A stretch of DNA of 38,810 nucleotides, taken from NCBI GenBank assembly GCA_934454035.1, contig CAKSFY010000008.1, positions 1-38,810 of the forward strand. Direction: 5' to 3'. The notes beneath the pieces were generated by a model. The model saw only the letters and a program-made list of their open reading frames with translations, was not told the DNA's origin and ran no database searches. Below, piece by piece: positions 18,186-26,794 of the stretch; position 1 is the first letter of the stretch; each line of letters starts with the position of its first letter. The position numbers and the translations under genes are program-made. The DNA comes from an uncultured Clostridia bacterium. Lineage in GTDB: Bacteria > Bacillota > Clostridia > UBA1381.

Positions 18186-19529
18186 TTATAGTTGTTTAAG
18201 CGAAAGATTCAGCAAATCTTTTACGTTGTTTTTTATGGCAAAGACTGCACAGAACATTATCACAAGTTCGGTTATCGGCATAGCCAGCCACAGGCAATCG
18301 GCGCCCAGTGTTTCCGGCAGAATCAAGATTAAAATTCCGCTTATTACAAGCCCTCTTGCAACAGATATGACAAATGCGGTCTTTGGCTTCATTACGGCTT
18401 GAAAATAGTATGTTGAGAAAATATTAAACGGAAGCAGCAGGAAGGACAATGCATAGGTTCGTATAATTGCCGGCGCCATATCTAATATTTTTTGAGTCGG
18501 GCTCATAAATATACGTATATACAGGTTTGGGCAAATCATGCTGAGCGCTGTCCAGAATATTCCGAAAAATACTGTCGTCCATAGTGCATACCGAAGTGTT
18601 TGAATAATTCGTTTTCCGTTGCTGCCGCCGTAATTTGTTGAAATAATAGGCTGCGCTGCCTGACCGACACTGTATGCACAGCACTGAACAAAGGTGCTGA
18701 TATTTATAATCGGACCGTATATTGCAAGCGCATCGGCGCTGAGATATTTCATAATCTGTCTGTTAAAAAGGACGGTAAGAATACCCATTGCCACATCAAT
18801 AAAGAAGGTGGAAAAACCTGTAACAAAAATTTCGCGCAGTTTTTTCATCAAATGTTGAGGCTTCATTAACCGGAGAGTATTTTTTCGGTTTGCAAAGTGA
18901 GTTAACATAATGATAAAAGATATTGCCGAACCGACAGCAGTGGCAAGCCCGGCACCGTATATCCCCATATCGCATGCAAATACAAAATAATAATCGCCGA
19001 AGATGTTGAATATTCCTCCGGATAGTACACTCAGAGCTGCCAGCCCTGGATGTTTATCGTTTCTCAAAAATGCGGCAAGCATTTGATTAAGCAAAAACAA
19101 CGGAAAGACATATTTAATAGGGCGCATATATGTTTGTGCCAATACCAAAAGTGATTCGTCCGCTCCGAAAAAGGTCAGGACAGAACGTTCAAATTTCAGT
19201 ATACCGAGCCATGATAAAGCGGACAGGATGACGGCACCTATAACCGCAGCCGTAAAATATTGATTTTCATTGCCGTTTTTTTCTTCACTGTTGCCGCGCT
19301 TTGTACTGAAAATGACGCTTCCTCCGATACCGGTCAGCAAGCCGAGACTGTATATTATATGCCACACAGGAGCAACAACCGCAAGTGCGGCGGTTCCTTC
19401 CGGCCCTTGATATTGCCCGACCATTGCCATATCAACAATTCCGTAAATACACGAAATCAGCGTGTTGCCGAATGCAGCTGCCAAATACTTAAAGTAAAGA
19501 GTTTTAATTTTTTCGTTCAGAAGATCCAT
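18186..19529 (-). CDS. MATE-family multidrug/cation antiporter
   Basis: 447 aa, about 12 hydrophobic membrane segments, normal length for the family. The N-terminus (MDLLNEKIKTLYFKYLAAAF... IYGIVDMAMVGQYQG) is the typical MATE first helix and loop, with VGQAAQPIISTNYGG in the second half matching the usual xQPI-N-G signature. Members export drugs or metabolites using Na+ or H+ gradients. I chose ATG 19529-19527 because AAAGGAGG lies just upstream. A longer frame back to TTG 19667 exists, but that TTG is the first codon of a consensus -35 box and the extension is the 5' leader. Single gene on the minus strand, unrelated in theme to its neighbours. Confidence 0.9.
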   Translation of the reverse strand: MDLLNEKIKTLYFKYLAAAFGNTLISCIYGIVDMAMVGQYQGPEGTAALAVVAPVWHIIYSLGLLTGIGGSVIFSTKRGNSEEKNGNENQYFTAAVIGAVILSALSWLGILKFERSVLTFFGADESLLVLAQTYMRPIKYVFPLFLLNQMLAAFLRNDKHPGLAALSVLSGGIFNIFGDYYFVFACDMGIYGAGLATAVGSAISFIIMLTHFANRKNTLRLMKPQHLMKKLREIFVTGFSTFFIDVAMGILTVLFNRQIMKYLSADALAIYGPIINISTFVQCCAYSVGQAAQPIISTNYGGSNGKRIIQTLRYALWTTVFFGIFWTALSMICPNLYIRIFMSPTQKILDMAPAIIRTYALSFLLLPFNIFSTYYFQAVMKPKTAFVISVARGLVISGILILILPETLGADCLWLAMPITELVIMFCAVFAIKNNVKDLLNLSLKQL

Positions 19530-19632
19530 CTTTTTTTCCTCCTTTACATAAAAAGCCGGATAAGGAACAGACATCTCAGTCTGCGCCTTATCCGGCTGTT
19601 GTTTCTCTGAACAACCCGCCCTCCGAGCGATC
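19530..19632 (-). promoter_or_regulatory. 5' leader with attenuator-like terminator hairpin upstream of the MATE gene
   Basis: The ~100-nt leader, read on the minus strand, has a GTTGTT/AACAAC hairpin (19598-19615). A long stem follows directly: AGCCGGATAAGG pairs with CCTTATCCGGCT (arms 19586-19597 and 19554-19565), with an inner CAGAC/GTCTG stem. A TTTTT run comes next, then the ribosome site. A terminator inside the leader suggests control by attenuation (ligand, ribosome stalling or protein). I do not recognise it as a known riboswitch class. Confidence 0.65.
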
Positions 19633-19638
19633 GAGTTT

Positions 19639-19667
19639 ATTTTAGCAGAAACAAATTTAAATGTCAA
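19639..19667 (-). promoter_or_regulatory. Consensus sigma-A promoter of the MATE gene
   Basis: On the minus strand TTGACA (19667-19662), a 17-base spacer, and TAAAAT (19644-19639). Transcription should begin near 19632, giving a ~100-nt leader before the ATG. This fixes the start codon downstream. Confidence 0.85.
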
Positions 19668-19742
19668 TAGCTTTACGGCATTTTGTTATGATTTGTTTGT
19701 TTTTCACAAGTATTTTATATATCTGCATTTTAATCATCGGAT

Positions 19743-19810
19743 AAAATAGCAGGATTTCAAAAAAAATAGCAGGATATTCTATTTATTATTTTTATAAAAT
19801 ATGATAAAAT
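19743..19810 (+). promoter_or_regulatory. Two-copy direct-repeat operator and promoter of the signalling operon
   Basis: AAAATAGCAGGATTTC (19743-19758) and AAAATAGCAGGATATTC (19763-19779) lie 20 bp apart, start to start. A -10 (TAAAAT, 19805-19810) begins 37 bp after the AGCAGGAT core of copy two; the -35 position (TTTATT) is weak, as expected for an activator-dependent promoter. The same pair with the same spacing precedes the transporter operon. Binding by the AraC-type regulator encoded at 20732 is inferred. Confidence 0.75.
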
Positions 19811-19842
19811 AAATAAAACGGAGTGAAAAGGAGGTCATTTGT

Positions 19843-20754
19843 GTGTTTAAATTGCTTAAAAGAAAGTTTTACTCGGTATTGATAGTAATATTTATACTAT
19901 TGATTATATTAATGATTTCGGCATATCTTGTTATAGAGAAAGCACTTGTCAGCGATTACACTTCCAAAACGGAGGATATTGCAAGAAAAATTACAGATGA
20001 CTTCAGAATAAAATCCGATTATGCGGAGGATATTTCCGAACTTTTTGTCGGTCAGCTGATGGATAAATCCGATTACAACGGCGATTTTATAAGCGAAGAA
20101 TTTAACGGAAACATAAACGAAATCAAAATTTATGACAGTGATATTGTCGGTCTCGGAATATTCTGGAATAACGGAAAATGCGTCATTTCCGCCGCGGAAT
20201 ATTTAAAACTCGCGCCGGAAATCAGAAATGCGGCAAAGAATTTGCAGGAGAAAAAATGGCTTGTGATAAGCAACGAAAATAACGGGTACATATTTTTGGT
20301 GCTGCCGATTGAAAATAAATATAATTCGGAAAAGGGCTATGCTGCGGTTGATGTGTCGCTTTTAAAAAGAACGTATGAGTCAGGCAGTTTGTTCTTAAGA
20401 GATGCTTCGGCATATTTGCAGACAGGTGAAAACAGACTCTACATTAGCGGGGACGGTTCAAAAAATAAAGACAGTGACTGCGATATGAAGCATGAGGAGG
20501 ATATAAGCAGCGATTTTAAAATTGTAATGAAATTTCCTATGACAGATGTAAATAACAGACTCAGAAATGTGAAAATATACTTAATCATTTTCGGCATAAT
20601 ATGTATGGGACTTGCGTCTTTGACTGTTCACAATATGGTGAAAAGAATTACCGGCGAGCTGGAGGCTCTGAAAAATGAAATTGATTTATATGCCAAAACG
20701 GAAGCAAGTCAATTGAAAGGAGTGAGCGGAATTGACAACGGTTATGGTAGTTGA
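19843..20754 (+). CDS. Two-TM sensor-like membrane protein lacking a kinase domain
   Basis: 303 aa from GTG 19843 with AAAAGGAGG upstream. TM1 ~8-31 (VLIVIFILLIILMISAYLVI), an extracytoplasmic domain ~32-242, TM2 ~243-264 (IYLIIFGIICMGLASLTV), then a short charged, coiled-coil-like tail (ITGELEALKNEIDLYAK). The layout equals the sensor half of a Cache/HAMP histidine kinase, but the protein stops right after the HAMP-like start; no H-box or ATPase is present. Its 3' end overlaps the regulator gene by 23 bp, whose ribosome site is inside it, so the two are probably translationally coupled. It could be a co-sensor for the complete kinase two genes on, or a kinase that lost its catalytic half. 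First gene of the operon. Confidence 0.75.
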   Translation: MFKLLKRKFYSVLIVIFILLIILMISAYLVIEKALVSDYTSKTEDIARKITDDFRIKSDYAEDISELFVGQLMDKSDYNGDFISEEFNGNINEIKIYDSDIVGLGIFWNNGKCVISAAEYLKLAPEIRNAAKNLQEKKWLVISNENNGYIFLVLPIENKYNSEKGYAAVDVSLLKRTYESGSLFLRDASAYLQTGENRLYISGDGSKNKDSDCDMKHEEDISSDFKIVMKFPMTDVNNRLRNVKIYLIIFGIICMGLASLTVHNMVKRITGELEALKNEIDLYAKTEASQLKGVSGIDNGYGS

Positions 20755-22330
20755 TGACGAATATTTGGTAAGACGCGGCTTAAAGGAAACCATTGACTGG
20801 GCAAGCTACGGATTTCAGATAATCGGCGAGGCGGCGAACGGAATTGACGGATATGAAAAATATCTGGAGCTTCATCCGGATATTATTATTACCGATGTCA
20901 GAATGAAACGCGCGACGGGATTGGAGCTAATTGAGAAATTAAAAGCATGCAAGGATTTTGACAGTGAAATTGTAATTATTTCAGCATATGATGATTTTGA
21001 ATATGTTAAGAAAGCATTGGAAAATGATGTAAGTGCGTATATTTTGAAACCTATCCGCGAGGAAGAGCTTATTTCCGTCATGCTCAAAGCCAAAAGCGAG
21101 CTTAAAGAAAAACGCGAGAATAAAAATCTGATGGCAAATATGGCGGAACAGATTCCGGTTATCCGCAATAATTTTTTAAAGGATTTATTTGAAGGCAAAA
21201 TAAAGGACCGGGAGAAGATTATAAAAAAATGCGAGCTTTACGAAATTCCGATTCCGACAGAGGAATATACGGTTGTATGCATGAAGCTTGATAACATGAT
21301 GAGTATGCCCGAAAATACAAAGCAGCTTCAGGAGGATTTGGAGGAGACGCTTTCGTACTGTGCCGAGCTTCCGAACAGTCTTTATTTTGTTTCGTGCGAA
21401 ATATCCGAATGCAGCATGGCTCTTTTGACATTCCATCATGATGATAATTACAAGCTTTTGCAGTCTTCGCTGTCGCCGCTTACCGATTTTTTATCAACTG
21501 TTAAGGAACAGTTTGAGGCAGCGACCGGGAGAACAATTTCGGTCGGATATTCGACAGGACATATCGGTATAGACGAAATCAGTATTGCTTATGAGGAAGC
21601 AAAGAGGGCGCTTGCCCATAAAAGCTTTGTCGGAAACAATTCGATTATTGATTTTGTTACAGTTCCCAAAATAATGAATTCGGCACTTGTATTTTCAAAT
21701 GAAGATATAGAAAAGATTTTGGATGCAGCCGAAAAGAACAATATCGGGGCGGCGCACAAAATTGTTGTCGGCTTTTTTGAAAAAATCAAGAAAAATCCGT
21801 CTGTTGATATAGAAAGCCTTAAAGATGTTGTACTGGAGATGTCGATTGTACTTTTACGGCGGCATTTCTGCAATGTAGATGAAATAAATGAGGTATACGG
21901 AAGGCGCGTTATTCCGTCAAATGAGCTTAAAAGACTGGAGGATATAAATTCTATAGAGGAATGGGTCAACGAAATTGTCGATAAGCTTTTCTGTGCAAAA
22001 CCCGAGGTGGATAAAAACGGGTATGTTTTCAAAATAAAAGAGCGTATTCAAAAGGACTTCAACACTTCGGTAACTGCTGAGGAAATAGCCGAGGAGCTGC
22101 ATATAAGCTCGTATTATCTTATGCATCTTTTCAAGGAAGAGGAAGGAATGACCTTTAATCAATACCTCACAAAGGTGCGGATTGACAAAGCGAGCGAAAT
22201 GATAGAGTCCGGTCAGTACAAGGTTTACGAGGTTGCCGAGGCTGTCGGCTATAAAGACCCGGCATATTTTTCGTATATATATAAGAAGGTGACAGGGCAC
22301 AGCCCAAAGAAGGCAATGTTTCATAAATAA
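20732..22330 (+). CDS. YesN-type response regulator (REC + AraC HTH)
   Basis: 532 aa from TTG 20732, chosen because GAAAGGAG lies ~10 bases upstream and the REC domain starts immediately (VMVVDDEYLVRRG). REC ~3-120: acidic pair D8/D9, phosphoacceptor D55 (IIITDVRM), K106 (YILKPI). Residues ~125-420 are the long linker typical of this subfamily. The C-terminal ~100 residues are an AraC/XylS DNA-binding domain with two helix-turn-helix units (TAEEIAEELHISSYYLMHLF and VYEVAEAVGYKDPAYFSYI) and the closing GHSPKKA. Paired with the YesM-type kinase downstream (11-bp gap). Such pairs in Firmicutes usually activate carbohydrate transporter operons. Likely binds the direct repeats at 19743 and 24271. 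Confidence 0.93.
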   Translation: MTTVMVVDDEYLVRRGLKETIDWASYGFQIIGEAANGIDGYEKYLELHPDIIITDVRMKRATGLELIEKLKACKDFDSEIVIISAYDDFEYVKKALENDVSAYILKPIREEELISVMLKAKSELKEKRENKNLMANMAEQIPVIRNNFLKDLFEGKIKDREKIIKKCELYEIPIPTEEYTVVCMKLDNMMSMPENTKQLQEDLEETLSYCAELPNSLYFVSCEISECSMALLTFHHDDNYKLLQSSLSPLTDFLSTVKEQFEAATGRTISVGYSTGHIGIDEISIAYEEAKRALAHKSFVGNNSIIDFVTVPKIMNSALVFSNEDIEKILDAAEKNNIGAAHKIVVGFFEKIKKNPSVDIESLKDVVLEMSIVLLRRHFCNVDEINEVYGRRVIPSNELKRLEDINSIEEWVNEIVDKLFCAKPEVDKNGYVFKIKERIQKDFNTSVTAEEIAEELHISSYYLMHLFKEEEGMTFNQYLTKVRIDKASEMIESGQYKVYEVAEAVGYKDPAYFSYIYKKVTGHSPKKAMFHK

Positions 22331-22341
22331 GGGATAAAACA

Positions 22342-24102
22342 ATGAGAATATTTGATAAAATATCAGAAAAAGGCGAAAAACCCGATGTTAAGGTATCCGA
22401 CGGAAAGATTCATAAATACTGGAGTTATAAGCGTATATATATGAGACTGCTTGTGGCAATTGTTGCGTTTACGGCGGTTCCGTGCCTTCTTATTGGACTT
22501 TGGGCAAATTACTATATTAAAAATGTTGTCCTTAATAATTATATGGAGGAGTATTTAGACAGTGTATACAAGAATGTCCGTGACGGTATGAATCATTACA
22601 TAGACCGTGTTTCGGCATATTCGGTATATATTTTTGCCGATAATGAAATCTATTCCGTTATCGGCAGCAGGAATCTTTCAAATGAACAAAAAACCGAGCT
22701 TGTACGAAAATATCTTTCTCAAAATGAGAGCAGTATAGCGGCAAATCTGGATATTGTTGTAAGTCCGGATTTTGTGATACGTAAAAATGAGGAGAATATT
22801 GTTATGCCTCCGGAAAATTATAAGGTTAAGCTGAGACATACAAATATTATAATGTTAAGCAAACCGGCAGTAAGTGAAAGCGGAGAAAGGTATATAGTTT
22901 TCGGCAGGACCGTGTATAATATGGTGAACAGCAGGCGCGAATTTGATTTATATATTTACGTCCCCGAAAGCGAGATATATAAGGCAATAGAGAAAATTAA
23001 CAATGAAAACAATCTTCTGTACCTGACGGTTGACGATATCGTCATGAGCCACCCCGATAAGCAGAAGCTCGGCAGTTATGTACTTTTTCCTGATAAATCG
23101 CTTTACGGCGAACCGTTGTCAAAAAGAAGAATGGGCGATTTTTTCTATGATTACCGTCCGGTCAATCTTAAAATTGCAACAGAGGGGCAATGGGTTATCG
23201 AAAGCAGAATGAGCTATAAAGAGCTTTACAAAACTACCGACAAGCTTCAGGACGAAATAATGGTGCTGATGATTCTGGCGATTTTTGCCGCACTGCTGCT
23301 TGCGATAATTGTTCCGATTTCATTGCTTAAATCGATTTCATCACTGAAAAAACGAATGCATGATTTTGTTATGAACGGAGCGGAGGATGACGGAAGAAGC
23401 TTTTCATATGCGGAAATATTTGAACTGGAGGAAAGTTTTAACCGAATGGTTGTTGAAATCAATGACCTTATGCGGCGAAATGTCATGGAAAAGGAAAAGC
23501 AGCGCCGTGCCGAACTTCAGGCGCTTCAGGCTCAGATTAATCCGCATTTTATATACAATGCACTCGATTCCATCGCATGGTACGCAAAAATTGAAAAACA
23601 AAATTTTATTGCCGATATGGTTTGCGAGCTGGCTACTTTTTTCCGTATCAGCCTTCATAAGGGCGATAATATAATTAAGCTCAGAGACGAAATAAGCCAT
23701 GTTGAAAGCTATATTGCCATAGAGCAGATGCGTTTTCCGAATATGTTTGAGGTTGAGTATAAAATACAGGAAGATTTGCTAGATGAAAAGATGATAAAGA
23801 TTATACTTCAGCCTATAGTGGAAAACAGTATAAAGCACGGTTTTGAAAATCTCGACAGCGGAGGGAAAATAAATATAACCGCTTACAGTACCGGAAACGA
23901 TATAGTTTTTGAAGTGGAGGACAACGGGCACGGAATCAGCTTTGACCCGCTTGCGGAGGATAATAGGGAATCTGTCGGTTATGGGATTCGGAATGTTAAC
24001 GAGAGAATAAAGCTTGAGTATGGTGAAGAATACGGACTTAAGTATCAAAGCGCTCCGGGTGAAGGCACGGTCGTTAAAATAAGAATAAGAAGATTTGAAT
24101 AA
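22342..24102 (+). CDS. YesM-type sensor histidine kinase
   Basis: 586 aa. Short cytoplasmic N-terminus, TM1 ~32-55, an extracytoplasmic Cache-like sensor ~56-300, TM2 ~306-328, a HAMP-like region, then the His_kinase (PF06580-type) domain with the conserved QINPHFIYNALDSI (phosphoacceptor H402). The ATPase domain shows the N-box (IVENSIKHGF), DNGHGIS and the glycine box YGIRNVNERIKL. It should autophosphorylate on sensing an external ligand and phosphorylate the regulator encoded just upstream. Start ATG 22342 has only a modest GGGAT ribosome site 11 bp after the regulator stop. A strong terminator follows, ending the operon. Confidence 0.93.
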   Translation: MRIFDKISEKGEKPDVKVSDGKIHKYWSYKRIYMRLLVAIVAFTAVPCLLIGLWANYYIKNVVLNNYMEEYLDSVYKNVRDGMNHYIDRVSAYSVYIFADNEIYSVIGSRNLSNEQKTELVRKYLSQNESSIAANLDIVVSPDFVIRKNEENIVMPPENYKVKLRHTNIIMLSKPAVSESGERYIVFGRTVYNMVNSRREFDLYIYVPESEIYKAIEKINNENNLLYLTVDDIVMSHPDKQKLGSYVLFPDKSLYGEPLSKRRMGDFFYDYRPVNLKIATEGQWVIESRMSYKELYKTTDKLQDEIMVLMILAIFAALLLAIIVPISLLKSISSLKKRMHDFVMNGAEDDGRSFSYAEIFELEESFNRMVVEINDLMRRNVMEKEKQRRAELQALQAQINPHFIYNALDSIAWYAKIEKQNFIADMVCELATFFRISLHKGDNIIKLRDEISHVESYIAIEQMRFPNMFEVEYKIQEDLLDEKMIKIILQPIVENSIKHGFENLDSGGKINITAYSTGNDIVFEVEDNGHGISFDPLAEDNRESVGYGIRNVNERIKLEYGEEYGLKYQSAPGEGTVVKIRIRRFE

Positions 24103-24130
24103 AAAATTCACATTCGTGTAATGTGTGTGT

Positions 24131-24178
24131 AACAAAAAAGCTTTTGGACATATAAAAATGACCAAAAGCTTTTTTGTT
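24131..24178. terminator. Terminator closing the signalling operon
   Basis: Perfect 17-bp stem AACAAAAAAGCTTTTGG (24131-24147) with its complement at 24162-24178, which contains TTTTTT. Confidence 0.88.
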
Positions 24179-24268
24179 GTGAGTTTTAACCTTTTTATAA
24201 TAATTATTACGGAATTATCAGTTAAAAGTACACAAAAAATATCGTATTATTATCGGTTTTATGAAAAG

Positions 24269-24333
24269 ATAGCAGGATTTCTAAAGAAATAGCAGGATTT
24301 CCTATTCCTTTTTATATTTAAATTTTGTATAAT
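24269..24333 (+). promoter_or_regulatory. Two-copy direct-repeat operator and promoter of the transporter operon
   Basis: GATAGCAGGATTTC and AATAGCAGGATTTC have AGCAGGATTT cores at 24271-24280 and 24291-24300, 20 bp apart. TATAAT (24328-24333) starts 37 bp after the second core, exactly as in the promoter at 19743-19810. The -35 (TTCCTT) is poor, consistent with an activator bound just upstream. The solute-binding gene starts 46 bases after the -10. Confidence 0.78.
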
Positions 24334-24378
24334 TTATATATAAGATTTATATCAAATATTTTTATAGGAGGAAATGAT

Positions 24379-25785
24379 ATGAAAAAAAGAATTGTACTTA
24401 TGACACTGGCAGTTTCCATGCTTGCGGCAGGGCTTACCTCCTGCGGAGCAAAAAAAGAAACCAATACCGACGGCAAGACAGTAATCAGTATTGGTGAATG
24501 GCCGTCCGAGAACAGACCGAAGGACCGTGCAACATGGGAAGAATACAAAAAAGAGCTTGAGGAAAAGTATCCGGATATTGAAGTAGTTCCCGATGAGTGG
24601 GCATATGATGTTCAGACATTTTTGCCTAAGGCGTCGAGCGGACAGCTCCCGACGCTTTATCCGTGTTATCTGACCGAAACAAAGAAAATAGTTAAAGCAG
24701 GTTATTCGGCTGATATTACTGAAAATATCAAAGATAAGGGCTGGGAAAAATATTTAAATAAAGACCTTTTGGAACTTTGCGAAAAGGACGGACACTATTA
24801 CGGCTTGCCGAGAGAATACTATAATATGGGTCTTGCCTGCAATACGGAGATGTTCAAAAAAGCGGGACTTGTTGATGAAAACGGAGTGCCCAAATTCCCT
24901 CAGACATGGGAGGAACTTGCTGAGACGGCAAGCATAATCAAGCAAAAGACAGGTCAGGCAGGTTTTGTTCTGCCGACTATAAACAATCAGGGCGGATGGC
25001 ACTTTATGAATATAGCATGGGCATACGGCACTGAGTTTATGAAACAGGGCGATGACGGCAAGTGGATATCGACTTTCGATACTCCGGAGTGTGTTGCCGC
25101 ATTGCAGTATGTTAAGGACTTAAAGTGGAAATATAACGCACTTCCCGACAATGCGCTGATAGATACGCAGGAAATTCAGAAATTGTTTGCGGTAGACCAG
25201 GGCGCTATGTATTTGACAATAGGCCCGGATGTAGGACTTACACAGACCTACGGAATGCCTTTTGACAGATGGTCGTTTACGAAAATCCCGGCAGGCCCGA
25301 ATGGCAGATATTCTCTTATGGGCGGTAAAACATGGATGTTCTCTCCCGAAGCAACATCGGAGCAGATAGACGCTTGCCTGAAATGGCTGGATGTTGCATC
25401 CGGATATAAACCTGCCATAACAGAGGAGGAACAGAACGCTTATCTTGAAAAACAGAAAGAAAATCTTCAAAAGAGCCTGGACGACGGGTATTCAATCGTA
25501 TATCAGGGAAGTACCGGTGTTTGGGATTTACCCGAATTATCGGAAAAAGTCGATAAGCTGGCAAGAGAAATGGCAAATATAGATATAAGAATGGTTGAAA
25601 CTTCATTTGACACGTCAGACATTAATGTTAAACCGGAAGAACCGATGAACTGCCAGGATTTGTATTCTGTGATTGATTCTTGTGTTCAGGCAGTACTTAC
25701 GGACGAAAACGCCGATCCTGCCGCATTGATTAAGAATGCTAATGAAACTTTCCAGACAAACTTTCTTGATAAAGCAGAATCATAA
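24379..25785 (+). CDS. Lipoprotein extracellular solute-binding protein (family 1)
   Basis: 468 aa. ATG 24379 is chosen over an upstream ATG because AGGAGGAAATGAT directly precedes it and a lipoprotein signal follows (MKKRIVLMTLAVSML... lipobox LTSC, Cys22). The mature protein has the sugar-binding fold signatures (FLPKASSGQLPTLYP, GHYYGLPREYYNMGLACNTE, TWEELAETASIIKQKTGQAGF, KTWMFSP). Sized and ordered like LipO/YtcQ-type receptors of oligosaccharide ABC importers. First gene of an SBP-permease-permease set. Substrate cannot be read from the sequence. Confidence 0.93.
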   Translation: MKKRIVLMTLAVSMLAAGLTSCGAKKETNTDGKTVISIGEWPSENRPKDRATWEEYKKELEEKYPDIEVVPDEWAYDVQTFLPKASSGQLPTLYPCYLTETKKIVKAGYSADITENIKDKGWEKYLNKDLLELCEKDGHYYGLPREYYNMGLACNTEMFKKAGLVDENGVPKFPQTWEELAETASIIKQKTGQAGFVLPTINNQGGWHFMNIAWAYGTEFMKQGDDGKWISTFDTPECVAALQYVKDLKWKYNALPDNALIDTQEIQKLFAVDQGAMYLTIGPDVGLTQTYGMPFDRWSFTKIPAGPNGRYSLMGGKTWMFSPEATSEQIDACLKWLDVASGYKPAITEEEQNAYLEKQKENLQKSLDDGYSIVYQGSTGVWDLPELSEKVDKLAREMANIDIRMVETSFDTSDINVKPEEPMNCQDLYSVIDSCVQAVLTDENADPAALIKNANETFQTNFLDKAES

Positions 25786-25797
25786 TATGGCATAAAG

Positions 25798-25825
25798 CGG
25801 TGCGGACAATTTTTTGCCCGCACTG
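25798..25825 (+). other. Intercistronic hairpin after the solute-binding gene
   Basis: CGGTGCGG (25798-25805) pairs with CCGCACTG (25818-25825; one G-U). It lies between the binding-protein gene and the first permease. Such hairpins often stabilise upstream mRNA or reduce readthrough, so the binding protein is made in excess. Confidence 0.55.
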
Positions 25826-25858
25826 CCCGTTCGGTTCAGACAGAAAGGAATGAACGAA

Positions 25859-26779
25859 TTGAAGAACAAAGATGAACTGAAAAAAAGCGGTACACGCTCC
25901 GTTAAGCTTAAAGGACTGTTTGCAAAAAATCTGACTGCATGGATATTGCTTATTCCCAGTGTGCTTTTGTTTTACTTTTTTGTATGGCGTCCGATAGGCG
26001 TCGGAATAGTATACTCTTTCTTTAAACTGAAAAATTATATTCCGGTTGAATTTGTCGGATTTGATAATTATAAAGCCGTTTTAACGGACGCATTATTTAT
26101 AAAGACATTAACCAACAGTGCCATGTATGTATTGTGGTCGTTTGTTATCGGATTTCTTCCGCCGATTTTTCTTGCGGTGATGATAAACGAGATTGTACAT
26201 ATGAATTCATTTTTAAAGGCTTCGATATATTTCCCCGCAATATGCCCGGCTGTTGCCGCAGCGCTTATCTGGTATTTTTTGTATTTACCGGGAGATAGCG
26301 GCGTACTTAACATGATACTTGCCAAGTTCGGACTTCCGGCTCAGCAGTGGCTGCAAAATGCAAAGCAGACAATACCGCTGATTATCGTAATGATGACGTG
26401 GCAGGGAATGGGCAGCTCAATGCTTTTGTATCTGGCTTCCCTGCAGGGAGTAAACCAGGAGCTTTACGAGGCGGCAAAAATTGACGGCGCAAGTATTCCG
26501 AGAAGATTTATGACGGTCACAATGCCGGCAATTTTCCCGATTATGCTTCTGGCATTCGTAAGACAGATAATCGGCGTGTTCCAGGTTATGACCGAGCCTA
26601 TGACAATGACCGACGGCGGACCTAACAACGCGTCAATCAGCTTGAATCTGCAATCCTTTAAGTATGCTTTTAAAAACTTTCAGCCGGAAAAGGCACTTGC
26701 ACTCGGGGTTGTAACATTTATTATACTTATGGTTGTCACTTGCTTCTATTTTAAGATGCAGGATAAATTGTCTGATTAA
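25859..26779 (+). CDS. ABC importer permease, LplB/UgpA type
   Basis: 306 aa from TTG 25859, preferred because AAAGGA lies nine bases upstream; the in-frame ATG 25850 abuts the ribosome site. Six membrane segments, starting LTAWILLIPSVLLFYFFVW. The EAA loop (ELYEAAKIDGASIPRRFMTV) contacts the ATPase, and GGPNNAS precedes the last helix as in LplB proteins. Forms a heterodimer with the next permease (15-bp gap). Confidence 0.92.
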   Translation: MKNKDELKKSGTRSVKLKGLFAKNLTAWILLIPSVLLFYFFVWRPIGVGIVYSFFKLKNYIPVEFVGFDNYKAVLTDALFIKTLTNSAMYVLWSFVIGFLPPIFLAVMINEIVHMNSFLKASIYFPAICPAVAAALIWYFLYLPGDSGVLNMILAKFGLPAQQWLQNAKQTIPLIIVMMTWQGMGSSMLLYLASLQGVNQELYEAAKIDGASIPRRFMTVTMPAIFPIMLLAFVRQIIGVFQVMTEPMTMTDGGPNNASISLNLQSFKYAFKNFQPEKALALGVVTFIILMVVTCFYFKMQDKLSD

Positions 26780-26794
26780 GGAGGAGGTAAAAGA

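Noticed and set aside
19530..19667. N-terminal extension of the MATE protein starting at TTG 19667
   Set aside because: The TTG is part of a consensus -35 box, the region folds into a terminator-like leader, and a strong ribosome site precedes ATG 19529.
19743..19780. Start of a CRISPR array (short repeats with short spacers)
   Set aside because: Only two copies, 20-bp period, AT-rich and located at a promoter; the same pair precedes another promoter.
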